A DNA stretch of 64,000 bases from Pontimicrobium aquaticum (GCF_005047595.1 NZ_SUPL01000005.1:243262-307261), one strand, 5' to 3'. Numbered from the stretch's first letter, positions 47,479 to 54,740 are shown. Notes: a model not told the origin generated them from the sequence alone. Made by a program: numbers and translations.

Positions 47479-48558
47479 ATGTTAAACTCAATTAAGATTG
47501 AAAAATTTCCAACAACAAGATATCAAGGAAGCAAACGCAAAATTTTACCGTGGCTTTATGATAATTTAAAGGATTTAGATTTTGAAACTGTTTTAGATGC
47601 TTGTGGAGGAACGGCATCAGTAAGTTATATGTTCAAAATAATGAATAAACATGTAACATACAATGATATATTGAAATTTAATTGGATTATAGGTAAGGCT
47701 TTGATTGAAAATCAAGGTATAAAAATAACTAACAATGATTTAGATTTTATTTTAAAATTTGATTCTTCTAGAAAGAAAGGCTTTATAGAAAAAACTTTTA
47801 AAGATTATTATTATACAGATAAAGAAAACAAGTGGTTAGATAATACTATTAATAATATAAATTTAATACAGGGCAAGAATGAATATGAAACTGACATCAA
47901 AAAGGCAATGTGCTTTTACGCACTTTATCAGGCAAGTTTAAGAAAACGTCCTTTTAATTTATTTCATAGGAAAAACTTGTATATAAGAACTAATGATGTC
48001 AAAAGAAATTTTGGAAATAAGACAACTTGGGAGAAAGATTTTACAAATGAGTTTAAGTTTTTTATTAATGAACTTAATGAAGCAATTTTTGATTCTGAAG
48101 TTGAGTGTACATCCCTAAATCAATCAATCTTTGATATTGAAAACAGTTATGACTTAGTTTATTTTGACGTTCCTTATATTACTAAAAATGGGAGTAATGA
48201 GACAAGCAACTATTTAAAATGTTATCATTTTTTAGAAGGGATTACTGATTATGAGAATTGGAATGATAAAATTGATTACAGCACAAAAAACCTTAGATTT
48301 AAGAAACCAGCTACAGATAATGAATTTAGTAAGAGTAACATATTTCAATCCATGGATACTTTATTTGAAAAATTCCAAGATAGTATTTTGGTTTTTTCAT
48401 ATAAAATAGGGGGGGTACCTTCAATAGATGAAATAGAGAGCCTTATGAAAAAATATAAAAAAAATGTTGAGATAAAGTCAAAACATTATGTATATGCTTT
48501 AAATAAGCAAAATGGCAATGCAGCTTATAATAGAGAGGTTATTATTATTGGTAAATAA
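47479..48558 (+). CDS. D12-class N6-adenine DNA methyltransferase
   Basis: 359 aa. Dam/D12 layout: motif X TRYQGSKRKILPWL (13-26), AdoMet-binding motif I VLDACGGTASVSYMFK (38-53), a NDIL motif at 62-65, and the catalytic motif IV DVPY (230-233) where most relatives have DPPY. After it comes ITKNGSNETSNY...YHFLEGITDYENW, as in type II methyltransferases of the DPPYTxxHGS type. It probably makes N6-methyladenine in a specific site. No restriction endonuclease is recognisable. First gene of the operon; its stop overlaps the next start (TAATG). Confidence 0.88.
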   Translation: MLNSIKIEKFPTTRYQGSKRKILPWLYDNLKDLDFETVLDACGGTASVSYMFKIMNKHVTYNDILKFNWIIGKALIENQGIKITNNDLDFILKFDSSRKKGFIEKTFKDYYYTDKENKWLDNTINNINLIQGKNEYETDIKKAMCFYALYQASLRKRPFNLFHRKNLYIRTNDVKRNFGNKTTWEKDFTNEFKFFINELNEAIFDSEVECTSLNQSIFDIENSYDLVYFDVPYITKNGSNETSNYLKCYHFLEGITDYENWNDKIDYSTKNLRFKKPATDNEFSKSNIFQSMDTLFEKFQDSILVFSYKIGGVPSIDEIESLMKKYKKNVEIKSKHYVYALNKQNGNAAYNREVIIIGK

Positions 48559-49052
48559 TGAATGAAAATCTTCATACACAGCTTTTATTTAATAAATATG
48601 GTAAAATTTCTATTGAAATTTTGATTAATGATGATGTTTATAGAGTTTCCAACCTCATTGATGAGAATGGTGTGTCAAGAACATTAGCTATAAGTAAATT
48701 TTATAGAAAAAATATACCTGAAAGCTTCTCCAAGTATGATTCAAATATCATGAACGGAAGGTTGATTGGAGAAGAATTAATTAAGAGTGGATTTCAATTT
48801 AAAAAAACAATATTAAGTAAAAGTGAAGTTGTTTTGTCTGAGAATTTAAAATTTAGGCTTAAAACTGAATCTACTAAATCTTACGGACAATATTCTGAAA
48901 TATATATAGGATTTAAGAATAGAGAGTTTCTTTATGTACAATTATTTGAAATTCTTCACCCTGAATTGTCAGTTGAAAATATAAAAAGAAATCTGAAATA
49001 CGATTTAGTTATAAAAGAGTTAATAGAAAAAATAAACTTAGAAACGATATAA
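48558..49052 (+). CDS. Chorismate-lyase-like protein (UbiC/DUF98 fold)
   Basis: 164 aa, soluble. The C-terminal stretch YGQYSEIYIGFKNREFLYVQ-LFEILHP (109-135) follows the UbiC pattern LWGRRSxLxLxGxPLLLTELFLP, and Glu131 falls on the UbiC catalytic Glu155. YRVSNLIDENGVSR (28-41) fits UbiC's REILLxADGxPW (Arg29 on Arg76), and GRLIGEELI fits the GKTPLGxYLF loop. The second active-site Arg of UbiC (Arg91) is not obvious. UbiC converts chorismate to 4-hydroxybenzoate plus pyruvate; UTRA effector domains share the fold, so a ligand-binding role is possible. The start overlaps the methyltransferase stop. Confidence 0.6.
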   Translation: MNENLHTQLLFNKYGKISIEILINDDVYRVSNLIDENGVSRTLAISKFYRKNIPESFSKYDSNIMNGRLIGEELIKSGFQFKKTILSKSEVVLSENLKFRLKTESTKSYGQYSEIYIGFKNREFLYVQLFEILHPELSVENIKRNLKYDLVIKELIEKINLETI

Positions 49053-49061
49053 ATTATTAGT

Positions 49062-49781
49062 ATGAATATTTTTAAAAAAGAATTTAAAATAGTGGCTTCA
49101 TCCATAGTTCTTGGGTTGCTAATTTTGGCCACAAGTATAATGGTTATCCTATTTTATAAAGGAATGTTTGATAGCTCACCAAAGACAGAAATAATAATTG
49201 CAGGATTAATTACAGGTCTTTTTGTTGCTATTATCCAAATGATTATGCAATGGAGCTCTTTTAGGGCTGATGAAAAAATAAACTCATTAAAGATTATTGA
49301 CGTTCTTGATAACAGAGATGATAGATTATTTTATCATGACTTTATTTTTAGAGCTAAAAACAAAATTGATATAATGGGGTCTACTGCAAAAAGATTTTTT
49401 GAACACTTTGCAGATGAAGAAGCAGATGCTCAAGATCAATCAAAAGTTCTTTTTAATAGATTAGAGAGAGGGGTGAAAGTTAGAATATTATTGCCCCAAA
49501 AAAAGTATATAGCTTTAAATAAAAGGAATGACGTTGATTCTGTAAATGATATTTTGGTAAGGTTGTCTGAAAAATATACAAATCTTGAGTTTAAGTATTT
49601 CTCACATGAGCCAATCCATAGTATATTTAGGATTGATGATAAAAGCATAATTGGTCCAACATTTAATAATGTAAGTAGTAAAAATACTCCAGGTATATAT
49701 ATAAAAAACAATAGCCCTTTGGCTAAAAAATATAATGAATATTTTCAGGAGGAATGGGATAAAGGGAGTTTAGAGAAGTAA
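49062..49781 (+). CDS. Two-TM protein with degenerate phospholipase-D-like domain
   Basis: 239 aa. Two transmembrane helices (about 10-32 and 43-63), then a cytoplasmic domain: KIDIMGSTAKRFF (101-113), LERGVKVRILLP (134-145), and a HKD-like segment HSIFRIDDKSIIGPTFNN (186-203). It keeps His186, Asp193 and Asn203 but has Ile where the HKD motif has Lys and no Gly-Ser step, so catalysis is doubtful. PLD-family proteins include phospholipases and nucleases (BfiI, Nuc). It is 9 bp behind the lyase-like gene and 3 bp before the next. Confidence 0.65.
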   Translation: MNIFKKEFKIVASSIVLGLLILATSIMVILFYKGMFDSSPKTEIIIAGLITGLFVAIIQMIMQWSSFRADEKINSLKIIDVLDNRDDRLFYHDFIFRAKNKIDIMGSTAKRFFEHFADEEADAQDQSKVLFNRLERGVKVRILLPQKKYIALNKRNDVDSVNDILVRLSEKYTNLEFKYFSHEPIHSIFRIDDKSIIGPTFNNVSSKNTPGIYIKNNSPLAKKYNEYFQEEWDKGSLEK

Positions 49782-49784
49782 CGA

Positions 49785-50771
49785 ATGAAAGAAATTTTTA
49801 TTAAAATATTTCCTCGTTTGCACTTGACTTTAATTTCTATGACTCCAAACGGATATCGTATAAATGGAGGTTTGGGTTTTTCAGTTGAATCTCCAAATTT
49901 AGAATTAACAATAAAACCATCTAAAGATTTTCAAATAAATGATTATAGGAATATTCCATTTAATAACAAAGAATCTGAAAATGTAAAAAATGTTATAAAC
50001 TCTATAATAGAGAATTATAAATTCAACTTAAACATTGCTATAAATATTAAGGGAAATTGTCCAACTCATTATGGATTTGGGACGGGTACGTCAATTAGAT
50101 TAGCAGCTATTGAAGCATTATTTAAAATTAATGACTACGCATATGATAGACGATTACTTATCTCTTTATCTGGTAGAGGTAAAACTTCTGGAATAGGAAT
50201 TAGAACTTATTTTGATGGAGGGTTTGTTATGGATTTAGGGCACGTAAAGAATAACGATGAGATATTACCGTCAAACTTAAGAGAAGGGATAAAGGGAAGT
50301 TCTTTATTACTTAAAAATGGGAAAACACCAAATTGGGAATTTGGAATATGTATTCCAAAATTTATAAATTTTAAAACCCAGAAGGAGGAGGAAGAGTTTT
50401 TTAAAAATACGATTCCAATAAAACCAGAATCTGTTTATGAAATATTATATCATTGTACCTATGGCATTGTTCCAAGTTTTTTAGAAAACAACATTAACGT
50501 TTTTAATGATGCCTGCTCTAATATTCAGAAAACAGAATGGAAGCAAAAAGAAAGATCTTTATATGGAGAGTTACTCAATAAATTAGAAAAGGATTTAGTG
50601 TCATTTGGGGCTGAAACAGTTGGTATGTCTAGTTTAGGCCCAACGTTATTTTTTATTTCAAGCGATTTAAAAAGTACCGTGAAATTAATTAAAAAGTTGT
50701 ACGGTAATAGAATAGATGTTTTTGTTACAAAAGCCAACAATAAAGGAAGGGAGTTTAAATGTTTGAATTAA
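49785..50771 (+). CDS. Beta-RFAP synthase (MptG)-like GHMP-fold protein
   Basis: 328 aa. Marks of beta-ribofuranosylaminobenzene-5'-phosphate synthase: PRLHLTLISM and NGGLGFSVESP at the N-terminus, the GHMP loop PTHYGFGTGTSI (93-104), SGRGKTSGIG (129-138), GGFVMDLGH (145-153), and VGMSSLGPTLFF (279-290), the family's GQSSWGPT step. The archaeal enzyme condenses PRPP with 4-aminobenzoate (or 4-hydroxybenzoate) with loss of CO2, forming an aryl C-ribonucleotide for methanopterin. Flavobacteria are not known to make methanopterin, and no other pathway gene is here. It overlaps the next gene by 13 bp. Confidence 0.8.
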   Translation: MKEIFIKIFPRLHLTLISMTPNGYRINGGLGFSVESPNLELTIKPSKDFQINDYRNIPFNNKESENVKNVINSIIENYKFNLNIAINIKGNCPTHYGFGTGTSIRLAAIEALFKINDYAYDRRLLISLSGRGKTSGIGIRTYFDGGFVMDLGHVKNNDEILPSNLREGIKGSSLLLKNGKTPNWEFGICIPKFINFKTQKEEEEFFKNTIPIKPESVYEILYHCTYGIVPSFLENNINVFNDACSNIQKTEWKQKERSLYGELLNKLEKDLVSFGAETVGMSSLGPTLFFISSDLKSTVKLIKKLYGNRIDVFVTKANNKGREFKCLN

Positions 50772-52339
50772 TTTTTATAACATCTAATAATGAAAAACTT
50801 GCACATGCTAGGCATTTGTGTTCTAAATATCAGATTAAAATATCTAAGCAGAAAAACTACGGTGTTGGATATGAAGAACCTAGAATTTATGATAGAGAAA
50901 GCCTTTTAAAAAGTAGTATTGAAGATGCAATAAAAAGGTTTTCTAAAAATGTTTCTAACCCAGAGGAAAAGTTTTTCTTCATTGAAGATACATCCGTAAA
51001 GATTCATGCGTTAAGCTCTGAAAACAATGAAATTCCAGGGGTAGATATAAAATATTGGATGAATGAAAATAATTTTAATTCAATAAACGAGCTACTAAAG
51101 AGCAAAGGAGAAAATAGAAAAGTTACGGTAAGATCAGATGTAATTTTGGTTATTCCTAAAAGATTACAATTGCATTTAAAATTACCCAATCCTTATGTTA
51201 AATTTTATAGTACTTCTGAAGGATTTTTTACCGAACAAGAGTTTGAAATTGAAACACAGCCATTATATCCTTGGTTAAATAATAGGACATTTAACAAATG
51301 GTTTGTTCCTCAAGGTTTTGATAAACCGATTAGTTTGCTTGAAATTGATGATGCAGATTTGAATGATTTCAGAAAAGGAGCTTTTGACCAAATGTTAGAC
51401 TTTCTTCACTCAAAAGGTTATATAAAGTTTAGACAATTATTAGTTGATTCAGAAAAAAAAGGAAAACAACTGGCTTTGTTTCAACCTTTACTTTTTATTA
51501 TTTGTGGTCCAACTTGCTCAGGAAAGACAACTCTTGCTGAATATTTAATGGAAAAATATCAATATTATCATATCGAAGCCAGTGATTTTATGTACTTAAA
51601 TTACTATGAGAGGCATGGTGTTGATTCAAACGTAAAGATAGGTGACTTTGCTAGAGAAGTTTTACTGAATAATCCAGGTATAGTTGTTAATAGAATTTTA
51701 AAGCATATTAAGCATATTGAAAATATTCCAATTGTCATAACGGGATTTAGAGATTTAAAAGAAATAGAAATTTTTGAAAACTCTTATTTAGGAGATTTAA
51801 GTATTTCTCAATTATATATAAATGCAGATATTGAAATTAGATTTGAAAGAGAAAAATTAAGAAATAGATTAGACGCGGTAACTAGTTTAGAAGCTTTTAA
51901 AAAGAAGAATTCTCAGCAAGAATTAATGGGGCTTAAGGAAATTGAAAATGAACTAATTAATTCTACTATTTGTAATGAAAGTTCTATTAAGAAATATTTT
52001 CAAATGTTCCAAAAACGATATCATAAACCTCTAATTAATTTCATTAAGCAAAAAAATGGATATTACAAAGCTTTATGGAGTGCAAGAAGTTTAGAAAATG
52101 CAATATTAGTAGCATTGTCATTGGAGAAACAGAAAAATACGTATTATACAACTACAGAAATAAGTCATTTAATTAATAAATTAGATCATCATAAAAATAA
52201 CCCTAAGAGTAAGAATAATATAAGCAGATACTTTAATCAAGATTATCACCCTTATTTTGAAATTAAATTAATAAATAATAAAACAATGTATAGATTGTCT
52301 AATACTGGGTATTCTAGAGCTATTTTATTGAAAACTTAA
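50759..52339 (+). CDS. Ham1/RdgB NTPase - P-loop kinase - winged-helix fusion
   Basis: 526 aa. Residues 1-225 look like a Ham1/RdgB non-canonical NTP pyrophosphatase: FITSNNEKLAHARHL, FIEDTSVKIHAL (acidic metal site), PGVDIKYW, FVPQGFDKPI and DFRKGAFDQML. Residues 245-425 are a P-loop kinase with Walker A GPTCSGKT (250-257) and IVITGFRDLKEIEIF, like dephospho-CoA/adenylate-kinase-type AAA_18 proteins. Residues 440-526 look like a winged helix (TTTEISHLINKL... YRLSNTGYSRAILL). It could phosphorylate a nucleotide and also remove its triphosphate. Last gene of the operon, 80 bp from attR. Confidence 0.75.
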   Translation: MFELIFITSNNEKLAHARHLCSKYQIKISKQKNYGVGYEEPRIYDRESLLKSSIEDAIKRFSKNVSNPEEKFFFIEDTSVKIHALSSENNEIPGVDIKYWMNENNFNSINELLKSKGENRKVTVRSDVILVIPKRLQLHLKLPNPYVKFYSTSEGFFTEQEFEIETQPLYPWLNNRTFNKWFVPQGFDKPISLLEIDDADLNDFRKGAFDQMLDFLHSKGYIKFRQLLVDSEKKGKQLALFQPLLFIICGPTCSGKTTLAEYLMEKYQYYHIEASDFMYLNYYERHGVDSNVKIGDFAREVLLNNPGIVVNRILKHIKHIENIPIVITGFRDLKEIEIFENSYLGDLSISQLYINADIEIRFEREKLRNRLDAVTSLEAFKKKNSQQELMGLKEIENELINSTICNESSIKKYFQMFQKRYHKPLINFIKQKNGYYKALWSARSLENAILVALSLEKQKNTYYTTTEISHLINKLDHHKNNPKSKNNISRYFNQDYHPYFEIKLINNKTMYRLSNTGYSRAILLKT

Positions 52340-52347
52340 TATAAAGT

Positions 52348-52377
52348 TGTAAAAAGAGTGTAAAAAGGAATGTAAAA
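52348..52377 (+). repeat. Three TGTAAAA repeats near attR
   Basis: TGTAAAAA (52348), TGTAAAAA (52359) and TGTAAAAC (52371) at 11-12 bp spacing, about one helical turn, between the operon end and attR. They could be integrase arm-binding sites. Similar TTTACA/TTTTAC pieces in the other orientation lie at 39627-39650 near attL. Confidence 0.45.
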
Positions 52378-52419
52378 CATCTATTTTCCACATAATTATT
52401 TGACTTTAAGCGTATTATA

Positions 52420-52451
52420 GTCCTTGGTTCGAGCCCAAGTGGGACCACTTT
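52420..52451 (+). other. attR of element A: second copy of tRNA-Met 3' end
   Basis: A 32-bp perfect direct repeat of 39533-39564. The sequence 5' of it does not form a tRNA, so it is only the 3' piece. Confidence 0.85.
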
Positions 52452-52461
52452 AATTATTTGT

Positions 52462-52500
52462 AAAGCCTTGAAAATCAATAGATTGTTCAGGGCTTTTTTT
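52462..52500 (+). terminator. Terminator-like hairpin after attR
   Basis: AAAGCCTTGAA...TTCAGGGCTTTTTTT, an imperfect stem with seven T, in the same position relative to the att core as the tRNA-Met terminator at 39575. Confidence 0.6.
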
Positions 52501-52514
52501 GTTAAGCTAAAACA

Positions 52515-52528
52515 GGTAATGTAGTAAA
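52515..52528 (+). repeat. IS1-end-like sequence (copy 1)
   Basis: GGTAATGTAGTAAACTGGCG resembles IS1-family terminal repeats, which begin GGTxATGxxxxxAACT. GGTAATGTAGTAAA recurs directly at 54727-54740, and shorter related pieces occur at about 52675 (TGTTGTAAATTGGCGC) and 53373 (TGTTTAGTAAACTGC). No inverted right end matching it was found. Confidence 0.5.
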
Positions 52529-52590
52529 CTGGCGCTTTTAGAAATAGTTAAATTTTAATCATTGAAAATGAATTAATTATAAACAAAGTA

Positions 52591-52613
52591 GACTCCTTAA
52601 TGGGAGTCTTTTT
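52591..52613 (+). terminator. Hairpin GACTCC-ttaat-GGGAGTC plus T5
   Basis: A terminator-like hairpin upstream of the transposase gene. It may shield the element from read-through transcription. Confidence 0.55.
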
Positions 52614-52708
52614 GGTTCTTTGATACATTGAAAACTTGTTAGAAGGCATAAAATAAGAGATTAAAATCCTTACGTGTTGTAAATTGGCGCTTGGCTATAT
52701 TTGTTATA

Positions 52709-53365
52709 ATGAAATGTAAATATTGCCATCAGGCCAACACCATTAAAAAAGGAAAAAGAAATAATCTTCAACGCTATTATTGTAAAGACTGTAAAGGCTA
52801 TTTTCAAAATAATTATTCATACAAAGCTTATAATTCTAAAACAAACGAATTAATTAAAAACTTACTAAAAGAAGGATGTGGTATTAGAAGTATTTCTCGA
52901 ATTATTAATATTTCTACTAAAACAGTTCTTTCAAGGATGCTGAAGGTTAGTAACCAAATTAAAAGGCCTTATTTCCAAAGGTTAGGCTGTAAATTTGAAG
53001 TGTATGAGATTTGGAGTTTCATTGGTAATAAAGATAATGTCACTTGGATTACTTATGCCATAGAAAGAGAAACAAAAGGTGTTATTGATTTCTTTGTTGG
53101 TAGAAAAACGAAAGAGACTATTAGACCATTAATCAATAAAGTATTATTGCTAGAGCCAAATAGAGTTTACACAGACAGATTAAATATTTATCCAAGTTTA
53201 ATCCCAAAAGTAATTCATAAACGGTTTCAATATTGTACAAATATTATAGAAAGAAACAATTTAACATTACGCACTCATATTAAAAGATTAAGCAGACGAA
53301 CAATCTGTTTTTCAAAAAGCAAAGCTTATCTAGAAGCACATTTGAGAATATACTTTTTGGGATAG
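52709..53365 (+). CDS. IS1-family transposase (single frame), probably inactive
   Basis: 218 aa. InsA-like N-terminus with zinc ribbon (CKYCHQ...YYCKDC, residues 3-28) and HTH (GCGIRSISRIINISTKTVL), then an InsB-like catalytic part (WSFIGNKDNVTW, YTDRLNIY, IIERNNLTLRTHIKRLSRRT). The InsB sequence DEMW, thought to hold the first catalytic Asp, reads YEIW here. A TATATTTG -7 element lies at 52696-52703. The ATG at 52709 is preferred to the TTG at 52691. Confidence 0.85.
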   Translation: MKCKYCHQANTIKKGKRNNLQRYYCKDCKGYFQNNYSYKAYNSKTNELIKNLLKEGCGIRSISRIINISTKTVLSRMLKVSNQIKRPYFQRLGCKFEVYEIWSFIGNKDNVTWITYAIERETKGVIDFFVGRKTKETIRPLINKVLLLEPNRVYTDRLNIYPSLIPKVIHKRFQYCTNIIERNNLTLRTHIKRLSRRTICFSKSKAYLEAHLRIYFLG

Positions 53366-53619
53366 CTGTTAGTGTTTAGTAAACTGCTTTTTTTGTCTAA
53401 TATATAGTTAGAAAAAGACTTTTTTTTGTTGATGAAAACCTTCAATTACACATTATTTAAACCCTTTATATTTAATGTTTTATACGTAGAACTACGTATT
53501 GTTTGGTATTAGAATGATAGTTATATTTACTTTTCTATTCTAAGAACCCAATCTCTACCATTAAGAAGTTAAAGACTTTTGTATGACAAATATTTGTTTA
53601 ATCCTTTAAAAGTTTTATC

Positions 53620-54174
53620 ATGGTACAAGATTTTTTAGAAGGCTTTAAAATAAAGCCCAGTGACATTCAAATAATAAAGAGGGCAGAAACAGGATGTCCA
53701 ACTCCTCCAGTAACTACAAAAGTATCTGCTGAAAGTCGCTCAAATTATTCAACACTTTCTGCCAATGCAGCTTCTGGATATGGAATGACAGGTTTAATGG
53801 CAATGAACACTTGGCAAACGGCATGTTATGGAGAGGTTAGACCTGGATATATATTCCTATTCCCTGGTATTAGAAGTTCTAGCCCATCTGCTTATAATGG
53901 TACGGTAAATCTTAATTGTGCTCAGCACCAAGCATTGTCTTTTGATTCTCCTGGAACCTTGCATCAACAAATGTGTGATATTCTTGGCAGACCTGCCTCA
54001 GATTTCATTGGGTTCTCTTGTATGTATCCCTATAATGGAGCAAACAAAATGGGATATCATAGTTGGACATGCAATCCCCATTGGTTTAATGGAAGTAATG
54101 AAGTACCAGTAAATTGTAATGGAGTAAACTGGCAACAAATAATATTTAATACGATGTCAACTTGGATTGGATAA
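53620..54174 (+). CDS. Cysteine-rich protein of unknown function
   Basis: 184 aa without signal peptide or TM. Seven Cys are spread through it (GCPTPP, TACYGE, NLNCAQ, QMCDIL, FSCMYP, WTCNPH, VNCNGV), with many Asn, Gly, Ser and aromatic residues. The first about 30 residues (MVQDFLEGFKIKPSDIQIIK) are charged and helical, like a leader, and the rest looks like an exported or compact globular domain. No family is recognised. Its base composition is less AT rich than the neighbours. Confidence 0.6.
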   Translation: MVQDFLEGFKIKPSDIQIIKRAETGCPTPPVTTKVSAESRSNYSTLSANAASGYGMTGLMAMNTWQTACYGEVRPGYIFLFPGIRSSSPSAYNGTVNLNCAQHQALSFDSPGTLHQQMCDILGRPASDFIGFSCMYPYNGANKMGYHSWTCNPHWFNGSNEVPVNCNGVNWQQIIFNTMSTWIG

Positions 54175-54302
54175 CTTCTAAATTATAAAAATGTAATGAA
54201 TACGATTAATACTCTATTTAACTTAACTCCCTTAAGTTTTAATTATTGCTACATGAGTTCATTGTAACTCAAAATAATAATTATTAATTAAAAAACATTA
54301 TT

Positions 54303-54701
54303 ATGGCAACTAATCCAGTATCAATTCCAGTCAATGGAGACTCTACAGGTCTTATTATCTGTAATGCTCATGCAGCATATTTTCAAAGAGTAACACTTAA
54401 ATGGTCAATATTAAGTAGTCCAACAACAGTTGTTTTTTCAGGTTCAGGTGAAGGAATTCCAATGAAAACTCAGGATGGAGCTACTTCATATGATTTGCCT
54501 GCAACTCGACAAGGGTATTCAATAAGCGCATTGTTTGAATACTCTCCTGCAGGTTCTAACGGACCATTTTATCAAGCATCAGTTAAAGACCCAATAATCT
54601 CCACTGGTGGTGGTTCAACTATTATTACTGTCACATCTGAAGATTCAAATGATCAAGATAATAATGATAGCTATTTGATAATTACCTATAAAGGTCTCTA
54701 A
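54303..54701 (+). CDS. Beta-sandwich-like protein of unknown function
   Basis: 132 aa without signal peptide. Strand-rich sequence (VSIPVNGDSTGLIICN, YFQRVTLKWSIL, TVVFSGSGEGI, SYLIITYKGL) typical of small beta-sandwich lectin- or toxin-like proteins. I do not recognise the family. It follows the Cys-rich gene after 128 bp in the same direction and may be its partner. Confidence 0.6.
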   Translation: MATNPVSIPVNGDSTGLIICNAHAAYFQRVTLKWSILSSPTTVVFSGSGEGIPMKTQDGATSYDLPATRQGYSISALFEYSPAGSNGPFYQASVKDPIISTGGGSTIITVTSEDSNDQDNNDSYLIITYKGL

Positions 54702-54726
54702 AATTATTGTGATGGATATTGTTCAG

Positions 54727-54740
54727 GGTAATGTAGTAAA
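54727..54740 (+). repeat. IS1-end-like sequence (copy 2)
   Basis: GGTAATGTAGTAAA, direct repeat of 52515-52528. It is preceded by ATTGTTCAGG, which also occurs upstream of copy 1 (52482-52491). Confidence 0.5.

Larger units (their letters stand above)
39565..52451. mobile_element. Integrative element A in tRNA-Met
   Basis: About 12.9 kb bounded by perfect 32-bp direct repeats of the tRNA-Met 3' end. A tyrosine recombinase sits next to attL. Contents are two hypothetical genes, an XRE repressor with an operator, a lipoprotein, several small unknown genes, an SF2 helicase, a RadC-like protein and the five-gene methyltransferase/aryl-nucleotide block next to attR. There is no relaxase, coupling protein, phage structural gene or replication initiator I can recognise, so it is not self-conjugative and not a prophage. 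Confidence 0.85.

Noticed and set aside
47479..52339. Classical restriction-modification system
   Set aside because: Only the methyltransferase is recognisable. The PLD-like protein has a broken HKD motif and TM helices, and the other genes look like metabolic enzymes.
48558..52339. Methanopterin biosynthesis cluster
   Set aside because: Only the MptG-like gene and a possible lyase fit; no dihydropteroate-synthase-like, MptN or other pathway genes are nearby.
39565..52451. Self-transmissible conjugative transposon
   Set aside because: No relaxase, coupling protein or Tra genes were recognised between the att sites.
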